Of a stretch of 26,526 nt of DNA, positions 14,712 to 24,700 are shown piece after piece. Below the pieces are notes generated by a model that was not told the origin of the DNA, did no database searches, and saw nothing but the letters and a program-made list of their open reading frames with translations. Position numbers and translations under genes: made by a program. Source of the stretch: CAYVSF01 sp046482855 (GTDB taxonomy: Bacteria > Bacteroidota > Bacteroidia > Bacteroidales > UBA12077); NCBI GenBank assembly GCA_046482855.1, contig JAWOEH010000057.1, positions 1 to 26,526 on the forward strand, in the 5' to 3' direction. The number at the start of each line of letters is the position of its first letter. Position 1 is the first letter of the stretch.

Positions 14712-15914
14712 ATGAGGATACTTCATACCGCCGATTGGCATATCGGCAAACGCCTGTACCGCGAAGATTTACACGCCGACCATACGCTGTTTTTTCAATG
14801 GCTAACCGATTATATTGCTCAGCATCAGGTGGATGTTCTGCTGCTCTCGGGCGATGTGTTTGATTTGGCTAATCCTTCGGCCGACGCCCGCAAGCAATAT
14901 TACGAGGCACTGGTGGCATTCTCAAAACTCAACTGCCGCATCCTTATAACTGGTGGCAATCACGACTCGCCGGCCGTGCTGAATGCCCCCCGGGTTCTTC
15001 TTCAGGCCATGGAAATATCTGTTATTGGGGGCATGCCGGAAGATCCCCGGGAATTGATCTTCCCGGTAAAAGATGAAGCCGGCGATGTGGCTTGTGTGGT
15101 AGCTGCCGTTCCTTATTTGCGCGATGCCGATCTGCGGCAGGCCGGTGCCGGCATCGACGATCGTTTGGAGCAAGTGCGTGAAGGCATTTCGCAGGTTTTT
15201 CAGCAGGCGGCTGCAACCTGTATACAGCTTTATCCGGATGTGCCTGCCGTGGCCATGGGACATCTGTTTGCTCACGGAGCCAGTACCTCCGATAGCGAAC
15301 GCGAGGTACAAGTGGGAAATCTTGCCGGATTTGAAGCCCAATATTTCCCCCGCTACTTCTCCTACATTGCCCTGGGACATATTCATAAACCCCAAATGGT
15401 GGCCGGAAGTACCACCCTTCGGTATTCCGGATCCCCCCTTCCGCTCTCCTTTAGCGAACGGGAAGATCCCAAACAATTGGTGCAGATTGATATCCATAAC
15501 CAACAAGTGCAGGTAACCTCCGTGCCGGTTCCGGCTTTCCGGAAATTGTGGCGTATTCAGGGAAGCTTAGCCGAGCTGAAAAAACACCTTAATGAGGCTC
15601 CTGAGCCGGATAATCCGCTGCCCACCCTGGTGGAACTCTTGATGGAGGAAGAGCAGTATAACCCCGATAAAGTGGTGCTTTTGGAGGATTTTATTGAACA
15701 GTTTGACCATCCACAGATCAAAATCATCAAACACCGGGTAGCGTTTAAAAATCGGTTACAAGGCGCCCATCAACTTTACGACAGTACACGCATTGATGAG
15801 TTGACGCCTGCTGATGTGTTTTCGCGCCGACTGGAACAGGAGGAGATAGCTCCGGAACAAAAGCAGGCTTTGCAGCACGCTTTTGCCGCCATTGTTGAAC
15901 AAATTGAACAGTAA
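14712..15914 (+). CDS. sbcD: DNA nuclease SbcCD subunit D
   Basis: SbcD is the Mn2+-dependent phosphoesterase subunit (Mre11 homologue) of SbcCD, which opens hairpins and trims blocked DNA ends during break and replication-fork repair. The protein has 400 residues. Metal-binding motifs of the calcineurin-like fold are in order: D8 and H10 in HTADWH, D48 in LSGDVFD, N83-H84 in GGNHDSP, GHLFAHG, and GHIH in ALGHIHKPQ. The C-terminal third is the family's capping and SbcC-binding region. The ATG at 14712 gives MRILHTADWHIGK, the standard start. The sbcC gene follows after 6 bp, so the two are surely co-transcribed. Confidence 0.97.
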   Translation: MRILHTADWHIGKRLYREDLHADHTLFFQWLTDYIAQHQVDVLLLSGDVFDLANPSADARKQYYEALVAFSKLNCRILITGGNHDSPAVLNAPRVLLQAMEISVIGGMPEDPRELIFPVKDEAGDVACVVAAVPYLRDADLRQAGAGIDDRLEQVREGISQVFQQAAATCIQLYPDVPAVAMGHLFAHGASTSDSEREVQVGNLAGFEAQYFPRYFSYIALGHIHKPQMVAGSTTLRYSGSPLPLSFSEREDPKQLVQIDIHNQQVQVTSVPVPAFRKLWRIQGSLAELKKHLNEAPEPDNPLPTLVELLMEEEQYNPDKVVLLEDFIEQFDHPQIKIIKHRVAFKNRLQGAHQLYDSTRIDELTPADVFSRRLEQEEIAPEQKQALQHAFAAIVEQIEQ

Positions 15915-15920
15915 AAGCAG

Positions 15921-18900
15921 ATGAAAATATTGTCCCTACGTTTCAAGAATATCAATTCGTTCCGGGGGGAACACGCCGTAAATTTTACCGAAAAGCCCCT
16001 TGCCAATGCCGGTTTGTTTGCTATTACCGGCCCCACGGGAAGCGGGAAAACCACGCTGCTCGATGTTATTGCGCTGGCTTTGTACAACCGGGTACCTCGT
16101 ATTGATGAGCGCATAAGCAGGAATTTTATCGAACGCTCGGGCTCGGTACTTACGCGCAATACCAAGTCGGCCTACGCCGAGGTGGAGTATCATACCCATT
16201 CGGGAAGATTTTTGTCGCGCTGGTGGATAGAAACTGCACGTACCGGGAAATTGAAGGATTACGAGATGGAGGTGCACGATTTAAACAGCGGTCAGGTAGT
16301 GGATGTGAAAAAAAGCGAAGTGCCTGCTCAAAATGAGAAGCTGATAGGGTTAAGTTACGATCAGTTTATGCGTTCCATGTTGTTGGCCCAGGGCGAATTT
16401 GCTAAATTTTTGAAAGCCTCGAAAGATGAACGGGGACGCCTGCTGGAGAAAATTACCGGTAGCTGGATTTATCGGGAGATTGGCCGCCGGGTGTACGAAA
16501 CCCAGAATGAGTATAAGAAAAAAGTAGATAAGTACATTAATCAGCAGGAACATTTGCAAAACCAGTTGGAAGCAGCTGAACCGTTGGAGGATCTTCGTAA
16601 ACAAAAAGCCGAAGCACAAAAGCGGGTTGAAGCCTCGGAGCAAAAGGTGAATTTGTTAAAAGAGCGTGCTGCCACTAAAGAGCGTTTTGAACAGCTCACA
16701 AGCCAACGGGACGAGAAGTTGAAACAACAACAGGCACTGCAACAAGAGACGGAAGCCTTTATTGGCGAAAAAGGCAACCTGCTGGAACGCCACGAAGCAC
16801 TTTTGCCCTGGCAGGAGGAGTTAACACAATGGCAGGTGAATGGGAAACAACTATTGGAGCTAACCAATAAGCGGGAAGCGTGGACAATAGCCATGAATAA
16901 AGCAAAGGAAGCCTATACCCACGCACGCAGTGAGGTTACACGGTTTACCAATACACAAGAGAAATGGCCCGACGAACAAGGTGAGCAACTTCTTAATGAG
17001 AAACAGGCAGCAGTGGAAACTCAGCTTGAAAAACTGGAGGCTGCACATTTTAAGTACAGGGAGTTAAGCGCATCGGTGCTGGGACCGCTGAAAGCTATTG
17101 GTTATTCATTTGATGCCCGCCAACCCATGGGCGCCATCAATTTCCTGAATAAGAAATCTGCTGAAGTAGCCGATGAAATTGGGAATCTTCAAAAAGATCT
17201 TTCCGAAAAAGCCTTTAACGAGCCCGCACACGCCTTGGAATTGGTGGAGGAGACACTTGTTAAAGGACAAAAGGGTGTATTGTTGGCGCATGAAATAAAG
17301 AGTCGTGAAAAACAGCTACAAGCGTATACCGGAGAACTTTCAGAACAGAGAAGTTTGGCTGAGAAACTTGAACATAGCCTTGCGATAGCCTCGAAAGATT
17401 ACCAGTTGGCGCAAAAGGAACGTGAAAACTGCGAGGTATTGCTACAAAAGGAGCGGTTGCAAGCCAGCTTGGAACACCATCGGAAGCAACTGCACGAGGG
17501 CAACCCGTGTCCTTTATGTGGCTCGCTAACCCACCCGTGGGCGGAGGATACTCCTCCTGTGGCTACCGATTTGGAGGGACAATTGAAAGAGGCACAAAAG
17601 CAGGAGAAAAGGAAACGGGATGAGGAGCAAAAGGTGAATACCGAGCTGGTGAGCCTGAAAAAGCTGCATGAGCAACGTACAAAAGAGGCTCAGCAATTAC
17701 AGCAAGAACTTGAAAGCATGAACCAGGAACACCTTCAACTTCAGGCCAGTTTGCCGATAGATTACAGAGAGGTGCAACCGGAAGATCTTACCGAAACAAA
17801 AAAACGACTACAGCGCTTATTGGAACTCCGCCAACAATTGGAAATGTGTACTGAAACCTTGCCTGTGCTTGAGCAGATGCTACAGGTGAAAAAGAATGGT
17901 GAAACAGTAAGGCAGGAGCTGGAGAAACTTTATCCTCCGGCAAAAGATCATGCAGCAGATGTAAAACAGGTGTTTCAGACAGATTTACGAAGGGTGGCAA
18001 AAAATTGGCAAAATGCTCTCCATCAGCTGCACACGCTTTATGAGCGTGATAGTGAGTGGCAAAAGGAGCACCAAAGAGCTCAGGATGAACAACAACAACT
18101 AAAGCAAAAGTTGCATAAGCCTTTGGGTACATTGGGCTATACCTCTGTTGATGAAGCCTGCAGGCATTTGCTTTCAGGTGAGAATTACCAGCAATTGCAA
18201 CGCAGACGAAATGAATTGCAACAGCGCAAGACAGAAATTGACAGTGCCTTGCAAAATTTGCAGCAGTATCTGAACGAACTGAATGAGGCGGCCGACTGGC
18301 CTGATGCCCGGGTGTTGAGAAAAGAGCTGGAGCAACAACAAGGCTCCCTGCAACAGCATCGTAGCCAGCTGGAAAAACTATCCAGTAAATGCTACGAAAT
18401 TGAGGGCTGGCAGAAACAGCTTAAGGAACTGGATGCAAAAATAGCATCCGAGCGCGAACAATCATCGGTATGGCGCATGCTTAACGAGTATATTGGCGAT
18501 GCACAAGGCAAGAAGTTCAGCACATTTGCCCAGCAACTAACCATGAAGCAGCTCATTGCCTTGGCCAATAAACGCCTGAAATCGCTATCGGAGCGTTACC
18601 GACTGGATATGCCCGACACCGATACTGAGGATGACAGCATTGTGGTGCTTGATTTTGATATGGGGGGCATGCGCCGATCGGTAAAAACGCTTTCGGGCGG
18701 AGAGTCCTTTTTGGTGAGTCTTTCATTGGCTTTGGGGCTTTCCGATTTGGCCTCGCAAGATGTGCGCATCAATAGCTTGTTTATTGACGAGGGCTTTGGT
18801 ACACTGGATCCCCAAACCCTTGATCAAACCCTGGATACCCTCGAAAAGTTGCAGGCGGAAAGCAATAAAACCATTGGCATCATTTCGCATGTGGAGGCTT

Positions 18901-18980
18901 TAAAGGAGCGCATTGCCACCCAAATTGTGATGCAGCGGAATGGGCAGGGATACAGCAAGTTGCATGTTGTAAGTGCCTAG
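15921..18980 (+). CDS. sbcC: DNA nuclease SbcCD subunit C (SMC-like ATPase)
   Basis: SbcC is the Rad50-like ATPase that controls access of SbcD to DNA ends. The 1019-residue protein starts MKILSLRFKNINSFRGEH and has Walker A GPTGSGKT at 37-44 and a Q-loop MLLAQGEFAKFL. Two long coiled-coil arms (about 190-520 and 550-860), very rich in Q, E, K and L, flank the zinc hook CPLC at 530-533. The C-terminal head has the signature LSGGESFLVSLSLALGLS and Walker B SLFIDEGFGTLD, followed by an ISHVEALKERI switch. The sequence is complete, with no frameshift. It lies 6 bp behind sbcD and ends before a strong hairpin. Confidence 0.97.
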   Translation: MKILSLRFKNINSFRGEHAVNFTEKPLANAGLFAITGPTGSGKTTLLDVIALALYNRVPRIDERISRNFIERSGSVLTRNTKSAYAEVEYHTHSGRFLSRWWIETARTGKLKDYEMEVHDLNSGQVVDVKKSEVPAQNEKLIGLSYDQFMRSMLLAQGEFAKFLKASKDERGRLLEKITGSWIYREIGRRVYETQNEYKKKVDKYINQQEHLQNQLEAAEPLEDLRKQKAEAQKRVEASEQKVNLLKERAATKERFEQLTSQRDEKLKQQQALQQETEAFIGEKGNLLERHEALLPWQEELTQWQVNGKQLLELTNKREAWTIAMNKAKEAYTHARSEVTRFTNTQEKWPDEQGEQLLNEKQAAVETQLEKLEAAHFKYRELSASVLGPLKAIGYSFDARQPMGAINFLNKKSAEVADEIGNLQKDLSEKAFNEPAHALELVEETLVKGQKGVLLAHEIKSREKQLQAYTGELSEQRSLAEKLEHSLAIASKDYQLAQKERENCEVLLQKERLQASLEHHRKQLHEGNPCPLCGSLTHPWAEDTPPVATDLEGQLKEAQKQEKRKRDEEQKVNTELVSLKKLHEQRTKEAQQLQQELESMNQEHLQLQASLPIDYREVQPEDLTETKKRLQRLLELRQQLEMCTETLPVLEQMLQVKKNGETVRQELEKLYPPAKDHAADVKQVFQTDLRRVAKNWQNALHQLHTLYERDSEWQKEHQRAQDEQQQLKQKLHKPLGTLGYTSVDEACRHLLSGENYQQLQRRRNELQQRKTEIDSALQNLQQYLNELNEAADWPDARVLRKELEQQQGSLQQHRSQLEKLSSKCYEIEGWQKQLKELDAKIASEREQSSVWRMLNEYIGDAQGKKFSTFAQQLTMKQLIALANKRLKSLSERYRLDMPDTDTEDDSIVVLDFDMGGMRRSVKTLSGGESFLVSLSLALGLSDLASQDVRINSLFIDEGFGTLDPQTLDQTLDTLEKLQAESNKTIGIISHVEALKERIATQIVMQRNGQGYSKLHVVSA

Positions 18981-18987
18981 GAAATAT

Positions 18988-19015
18988 AAGGCCGTCTCTG
19001 CTGAGAGACGGCCTT
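18988..19015. terminator. Strong hairpin between sbcC and the antiporter gene
   Basis: AAGGCCGTCTCT (18988-18999) pairs perfectly over 12 bp with AGAGACGGCCTT (19004-19015) around GCTG. It lies between convergent genes and is likely to act in both directions, although the T tract is weak. Confidence 0.75.
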
Positions 19016-19070
19016 GGAATCAATCGCTACGAATCGTCTTCGTAAAAAAAATAGAAATTCTTATGGGGAA

Positions 19071-20456
19071 TTAGAGAAGTGACATCCCGTAATAGGTTAG
19101 TGCGCCGGCAAAATAGCCAACCAATGCCAATAGCGAGATGCGCTTGAGGTACCAGGTAAAGTCAATTTTTAACATCCCCATTACTACAACCCCTGCAGCC
19201 GATCCAATAATAAGGATGCTGCCTCCGGTTCCGGCACAGTAAGCCAAAAATTCCCAAAAACTGCCGTTTTGCATAAACAGGCTCTGGTAGCCTTCGGCAC
19301 CTACTCCGGCAACATCATACATACCCATGGCACCGGCCACCAGCGGAACATTATCAACAATAGAGGAGAGCACTCCAATAACCAAATTAATGGTATAAAT
19401 GTTGTGCAGGTTTTCATCCAAATAGTGCGAGAGCATGCGCAGGTGTCCGGCCGACTGTAGCCCGGCTACTGCCAACAGAATGCCTAAGAAAAACAGAATG
19501 CTGGTAAAATCCACTTTTTTAAGCGCTGTGGTAACGGTGAATTCCTGTTTTCGCGCTTCCGATTTCCGTTTATGCATCATTTCTGTGCCAATCCATAAAA
19601 TGCCCAACGCACCCAGCATGCCCATATAGGGGGGCAGCCCTGTAAGGGTTTTAAAAACCGGCACCCCCATCAGTAAGATCACGCCCAAATAGAAAACGCT
19701 TTGCCGTTCCCATTTTTTTGTGTGGTTGGCTGTTTCAAGTTCAATTGTTGAAACGGGCCGTGTAACATTCCCTTTCATGCCTATGGTTACAATAAGTAGC
19801 GGCACCAAAATGGTAATGAGGCTGGGAATAAGCAGGTTGCTGATGATGTTTAAGGCTGTTACCTGCCCGCCTATCCATAGCATTATGGTGGTTACATCGC
19901 CAATGGGCGACCAGGCCCCTCCTGCATTGGCCGCAATAATAATCATACTGGCAAAGAACCACCTGCGCTTATTGTCGGTAACAAGCTTCTTGAGTAAGGT
20001 AATCATTACAATGGAGGTAGTAAGATTGTCGAGTGCTGCGGACATGAAAAAACTGATAAAGCTTAGCATCCATAACAATTTTGCTTTGTTGGTGGTGGTT
20101 ATCCGGTCGGTAATAATCCGGAAGCCTTCATGGCTGTCAATAAGTTCGACAATGGTCATGGCTGCCAACAGAAACACAATGATGGAGGCAATTTCGGCCA
20201 GGTGCTCAGCGATTTCGTGATGAGCAATAAAATTGACATAGGAGTGCGAGGTACCCGCTGAAAGCTGCGGGTGGGTTTCGATAAAATGCTCATAGTGGGC
20301 ATTTCCTGGAAGTATCTCGGGGGCGCCTACAATATAGAATCCCCAGATAGCTACCCCCAGCAAAAGCGCAATGGCGGCTTTATCGATCTTTACGACGTGT
20401 TCCTGGGCGATTAACACATAACCCATGATGAACACGACAAACATCATTATAAACAT
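19071..20456 (-). CDS. nhaD: Na+/H+ antiporter, NhaD type
   Basis: This is a polytopic inner-membrane protein of 461 residues from the chosen start, with about 12 hydrophobic segments. It belongs to the ion-transporter superfamily; the repeated Asp-Asn signatures are visible as AALDNLTTSIVMITLL and SSIVDNVPLVAGAMGMY. GGAWSPIGDVTTIMLW and GTGGSILIIGSAAGVV are further family signatures. NhaD exchanges internal Na+ (or Li+) for external protons and is common in haloalkaliphiles. The open frame extends to a TTG at 20492, but that codon is part of the promoter's -7 box, so the ATG at 20454-20456 is preferred; nearby in-frame ATGs at 20447 and 20444 are also possible. It converges on sbcC. Confidence 0.92.
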   Translation of the reverse strand: MFIMMFVVFIMGYVLIAQEHVVKIDKAAIALLLGVAIWGFYIVGAPEILPGNAHYEHFIETHPQLSAGTSHSYVNFIAHHEIAEHLAEIASIIVFLLAAMTIVELIDSHEGFRIITDRITTTNKAKLLWMLSFISFFMSAALDNLTTSIVMITLLKKLVTDNKRRWFFASMIIIAANAGGAWSPIGDVTTIMLWIGGQVTALNIISNLLIPSLITILVPLLIVTIGMKGNVTRPVSTIELETANHTKKWERQSVFYLGVILLMGVPVFKTLTGLPPYMGMLGALGILWIGTEMMHKRKSEARKQEFTVTTALKKVDFTSILFFLGILLAVAGLQSAGHLRMLSHYLDENLHNIYTINLVIGVLSSIVDNVPLVAGAMGMYDVAGVGAEGYQSLFMQNGSFWEFLAYCAGTGGSILIIGSAAGVVVMGMLKIDFTWYLKRISLLALVGYFAGALTYYGMSLL

Positions 20457-20489
20457 AGGACAAATAGTACTTTTGGTGAATTGTGGGCG

Positions 20490-20497
20490 CAAATGTA
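20490..20497 (-). promoter_or_regulatory. -7 promoter box of nhaD
   Basis: Minus-strand TACATTTG followed by CGCCC matches the phylum consensus and common start-site context. Transcription near 20482 gives a leader of about 25 nt to the ATG at 20456. The -33 region is not recognisable. Confidence 0.6.
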
Positions 20498-20573
20498 ACC
20501 GATATCTGGTGTCGTTATTCTCTTGAGGCTCATTAATTTTGTGTTAATTCAATAACAGTAAAGCCTTGTTAGT

Positions 20574-20855
20574 TTAACTTGTTGTCAATTTGTTTATTAA
20601 ATGGGGTAATGGGATCTCTGATGGGCTTCCGTAACGTTTTCTCTTTAAGGCATGAAATACCCAACGGATAGGATGAAATTTGAAGAAAGCTTTAAATCGG
20701 AAAAAAGAATCACGATTGTCCGGAGAAATTTGGATTAACATGTTTCTATTGCTTTGGTTCCTTTGAAAAGACCTGCTTATATTGGATTCGACAGCGCGGA
20801 TGGTTGTTCTGATTGCAATAAAGAAATAGCTGTGACAACTAACACAACGTTTCAT
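20574..20855 (-). CDS. Doubtful 93-residue open frame
   Basis: This minus-strand frame encodes a basic peptide (MKRCVSCHSYFFIAIR at its start, FKFHPIRWVFHALKRKR near its end) with no signal peptide or domain I recognise. It has no clear promoter box or ribosome site, and its base composition is that of the surrounding non-coding DNA. It may be a decayed fragment or chance. Confidence 0.15.
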   Translation of the reverse strand: MKRCVSCHSYFFIAIRTTIRAVESNISRSFQRNQSNRNMLIQISPDNRDSFFRFKAFFKFHPIRWVFHALKRKRYGSPSEIPLPHLINKLTTS

Positions 20856-20917
20856 AAAACTACCAAATCCTGGGTCTGCTGAATTCCAGTCATTTGGTGG
20901 ACGGTAGTTGAGAATTT

Positions 20918-20983
20918 GGCGCTTTAGCGCTATAATCTTCGTAGATAATTTAATGGGTTATTAAATAGAAGGGGCGTAGCCCT
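20918..20983. repeat. Pair of REP-like hairpins
   Basis: GCGCTTTAGCGC (20919-20930) is a perfect 5-bp stem with TT loop. AGGGGCGTAGCCCT (20970-20983) is a second short hairpin with one extra G, 39 bp away. Two closely spaced hairpins in non-coding DNA resemble a bipartite REP element. The first is the same type as GGGCTTTAGCCC at 11138. Confidence 0.4.
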
Positions 20984-21297
20984 GATATCCTAATACATTT
21001 ACCCAACTAGCTACCCAATGTGTGTTCCTGGCGACATGAAAATCATGGGTATTGATTGGATAATCCTAATTATTGGTTTTTGTATGCTTTGTAATAACTC
21101 CTTATGGTTGCATTCTTGTGCAGGGTTTGGTTTCCTCCACAAGGAATTTTCCATTGTTTTAAGAAAAATGGCAATGAAAAATAGCGGAATAAAGCATTAT
21201 CGGAAAGTTTTTGTATTTTCGTTAGGAATTTATTCTTCCGCTTGCCCAAAATTGTTGCTCGAATTATTGGTTTTGGGAAGTACTAAACGCAAATCAC

Positions 21298-21741
21298 ATG
21301 AAAAAGGTACCGGTAAGTGTACGCTTAATGAATTTTTTTATCGATGGCGCTTTTGTGGTCAGTTTTTACCTGAGTGCGCTTTTATTGGATATATATATGG
21401 GCTCGCCCATATTAGTGACGGACGATATTCATCAAACCTATGGATTAGGTGTGTGGCTGGCAATAATGATAGCCACCTTACTGGTTTTTTACGCGGTGTA
21501 CTATTTGGTGTGTGAGGTGGTTATCGGAACTACTTTTGGTCATCATGTTTCTGCCACAAAGGTAGTGGATGAGCAGGGTGAGGAGCCTACACGTAGTCAG
21601 TTGGTAAAACGAGCGTTAGCAAGATTGATTCCTCTTGATCCTTTTACCTTTTTTGCCCGCTATCCCGTAGGATTACATGATAAACTCAGTGGAACCCGCT
21701 TGGTTATTAAGCAGGAGGAGAAGCGACGATTACTCTTTTAA
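21298..21741 (+). CDS. RDD-family membrane protein
   Basis: This is a 147-residue protein with two hydrophobic segments, at about 15-35 and 50-73. The family's defining Arg and Asp residues are visible as R9 (VSVRLMNFF) and D16 (FFIDG). A late LHDKLSGTRLV motif is also characteristic. After the second membrane segment comes TFGHHVSATKVVDEQG, the usual short cytoplasmic loop. RDD proteins are small membrane proteins; some members have been linked to sodium or proton transport or to salt tolerance, but most are uncharacterised. The gene stands alone after 800 bp of non-coding DNA and converges on the Tricorn gene, sharing its terminator. Confidence 0.88.
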   Translation: MKKVPVSVRLMNFFIDGAFVVSFYLSALLLDIYMGSPILVTDDIHQTYGLGVWLAIMIATLLVFYAVYYLVCEVVIGTTFGHHVSATKVVDEQGEEPTRSQLVKRALARLIPLDPFTFFARYPVGLHDKLSGTRLVIKQEEKRRLLF

Positions 21742-21757
21742 GAAGATAAAAAGACAG

Positions 21758-21787
21758 AAAAAGGGCACTCATTTGAGTGCCCTTTTT
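21758..21787. terminator. Bidirectional rho-independent terminator
   Basis: AAAAAGGGCACTCA (21758-21771) is perfectly complementary to TGAGTGCCCTTTTT (21774-21787). The stem has A on one side and T on the other, so both strands have a hairpin followed by U residues. It lies between the convergent RDD and Tricorn genes, 5 bp after the latter's stop codon. Confidence 0.92.
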
Positions 21788-21792
21788 GTTGG

Positions 21793-24700
21793 TTATTCAA
21801 TTTCTACTTCAATCCATTCCGAACGGTTAGGTGGTTCAGGCGTATGTATTTGTTTTTTGGGTTGTTCCTCTATTTGTTTCAGGAGCACTTCCACTGCTTT
21901 TTCCAAACTGGGATCGTGTCCTTTGGCTACCTTGTCGGGAGCATCTATTACCTTAATATCCGGATAAATACCAATGCCCTCAATAATCCATTCACTATCG
22001 TCATTGAAGATGCCAAATCGGGGAACCGCAATATAGCCGCCATCGACCAATGAGGCGTTGCCACTCATGCCAACAAGTCCGCCCCAGGTGCGTGTCCCAA
22101 TGATGGTTCCCAGCCCTTTTTTACGGAAAAAGTAAGGAAAGGCATCGCCGCCCGATGAGCTATAGTGGTTAATGAGCATTGCTTTGGGACCGTCGTGGGC
22201 CACGCCGGGCGTTTTAAAGGGCTTCAGATCCCGCTGATGCCAGTATGCCAGTGTCTCTCTGTCCAGCAGGTCGGCCATTTGGTCGGGGATAAACCCACCC
22301 CCATTGTAACGGTCGTCAATAATCAGGCCTTCCTTATCGTGGAAAGCGTACATGCCTCTGTGCAACTCGCGGTTCCCTTCAACAGCGGTATTGGGTACGT
22401 GTATGTAGCCTATTTTCCCATCGGAAAGATCCGCAGCCATCTTGCGTCGTTCTTTTACCCAGTTCAGGTAAAAGAGCTCCAGTTCACTGTCGATAGGCTT
22501 AATTTTATAGCTTTTGGCGCCTGCCATCTCGGGTTTGTTGTTCACGGTAATTGAGATGACCTTATCCACTGTATTCTCCAGGAATCGATAGGGGTTGTCA
22601 CCTGCTTTTACCTCATGGCCATTAATAGCCAGCAGGTAGTCGCCTTCAGTAACGTCAACTCCTTGCTCGGTAAGTGGTGAACGACGTGCAGGGTTCCAGT
22701 TCTCGCCCTCGAATATTTTGGCAATTTTGTAGCGTCCGGCTTTGTCGTCCAGTGCAAGTTTGGCGCCCAATAGTCCGGTAGGTAGGCGCTTAACGCGTTC
22801 AAAATCGCCATAGTTAACATAGGCGTGGCCGGTATTGGTTTCAGCAATAATTTCGCCCAGGATATAATCCAGGTCGGCGCGGTGACTTAGGTAAGGAAGG
22901 AGTTTGGCATATTTGTCGCCAATAGCCTTCCAGTCGACGCCGTGCATGTTTTTCACATAGTAATAGTCGCGGAAAATGCGCCAGCCATCCTGGTAAATCT
23001 GATTCCACTCTTTACGCGGGTCAATCTTCATTTCCAAATCGTCCAGAGCTATTTTGCCGGCGCCTACTTCCTGCTTGGGCGTAAGCTTAATAATTCCGTA
23101 GGTTCCGCGGGCACTGTACAGCAATTTGCTGCCATCGGCCGAGAGTACGTAGCTGCGTGCGTCGATGATCTTCTCCTCTTTTTCCCCCTCGAGGGTAAAT
23201 TTGTGAATCCCTTCGGCATTGGTGTAGAGCAGACCTCCGTCAACAGCTTCAATGCCATAGTAGCTACCGGAACTTATGGGCAAGGCAGTGATGCGATTGC
23301 GAATACCGTCTCTGTCAATGGTAATGTGAAGATCTTCCTTCGCTTTATCCTCTCCCTTTTTTTCCTCATTGCCATTCACCGGCACGGTATCTTCTTTCAG
23401 CGGAAAGAGCTTGGGACTATCCTTGCGCAGGGCAATGGCATAAATGCGTGTAGCTTTGTTGTAGAGATAATTGAACTCAAAATCGGAGAAAGCCAGGTTG
23501 AAATCGCGGTTCGACATGAAGAATAAGTAATTTCCGCATGTTGAAAATGTTGGCGACATGTCGTTGAATTCGTCACCGGTAAGTTGAAATTGTTCATTCT
23601 CCTGGATGTTGTATACCCATACGGCCGATTGGCTGTTATCGCTGCCTTTGGTGTAAGTAATCCAGCGTGCATCGGGCGAGAAGGTGTAGTCGCGAATTTC
23701 ATCGGTTGTAGCGGCATCCACAATTGACTCTTTTCCCGAAGCTACTTCGATAAGCTTCAGTTTCATGGTACGATCGGAGTAGAGCAAGTACTTGCTGTTA
23801 TGCGACCAAACGGGTTGATACTTCCATCGGGCCGATCCGGAAGTGAGTTGGCGCGGTTCAGCGCCCTCTTTATTCTCCAGCAGGTAAATTTCGTATTCGC
23901 CGCTTTTGTCGGACATATAGCTTATGTATTTGCCGTTGGGCGACCAGGTGGGGTAAATTTCCCGCACTCCTTGTGTTTTGGTAAGATTCTCAATCTCGCC
24001 ATGTTCAGCAGGTACGCTAAAAATGTCGCCACGAGCATCCAGTAAGGCGCGATTTCCTGCAGGCGAGAGAGCCATGCTGTGGATATCTTCCTTTACATTT
24101 GTGTAGTAGGGAAGAATGTTGGGATTGTCGAAGTTCAGGTTGACAGTAAGTTTCTGTTCCTCTCCTGTTTCAACATTCAGTTTGTAAATATATCCGCCAT
24201 TTTCATAGGCAATCTGGCCATTATTTCCGGAAGGCCACATTACATCAAAATCTTTATGGAACGTAAGTTGCTTGGTTTCGCCTGTTTGGGTGTTGTAGCT
24301 GTGAATATTCAGCCGAAGGTCGCGATCGGAAGCAAAGTAGATCTTGTCGCCAAACCAGGTAGGAATCTGATCGGTACCGGCAAATTCGGTAATTTGTTCA
24401 GCTTCGTTGGTTTGCAGGTTAAATATCCACAGGTCGGCTGCGCGGCCGCCTTTGTAGCGCTTCCAGGTGCGGAATTCGCGGCTGATGGGCGCAAAGCACA
24501 TCTTGTTTCCCTCGGGCGAAAGCACACCAAAGCCTCCTTCAGCTATCTGCAGGGGCGTTTCTAAACCTCCGTCAACACTTACCAGGAAGTATTTTCCATT
24601 TCGTTGTCCGTAGGGTGTGCGATTGGCACGGAAAAGAATTTGCTTGCTGTCCGGCGTCCAGTCGAGCACAACATTATCAAATCCTCCACGCGGGGGCATC

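Larger units (their letters stand above)
20498..21297. other. 800-bp AT-rich region without a convincing gene
   Basis: The stretch between nhaD and the RDD gene is AT-rich and lacks a recognisable protein. A 93-codon frame on the minus strand (20574-20855) starts MKRCVSCHSYFF and has no match I know. A plus-strand frame from 21018 only continues as a shadow of the RDD gene. Two REP-like hairpins lie at 20918-20931 and 20970-20983. A near -7 box (TATTTTCG, 21214-21221) could serve the RDD gene. Confidence 0.5.

Noticed and set aside
14567..14863. 98-codon plus-strand frame before sbcD
   Set aside because: It overlaps the start of sbcD in another frame and its peptide has no family features.
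14922..15506. 194-codon minus-strand frame opposite sbcD
   Set aside because: SbcD metal-binding motifs prove the plus-strand frame; the antisense peptide has no family pattern.
20546..20870. Possible integron attC-like or terminal-repeat sequences (TTGTTAGTT, CTAACACAACG)
   Set aside because: The short motifs do not form the paired core sites of an attC, and the similarity between the two ends is too weak to call a repeat.
21018..21515. 165-codon plus-strand frame starting MCVPGDMKIMG
   Set aside because: Its second half overlaps the RDD gene in another frame, and the first half has no recognisable domain; the RDD frame has clear family motifs.
22942..23526. 194-codon frame opposite the Tricorn-type gene, and similar long antisense frames
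   Set aside because: They are antisense shadows of a gene with full domain structure and catalytic residues.
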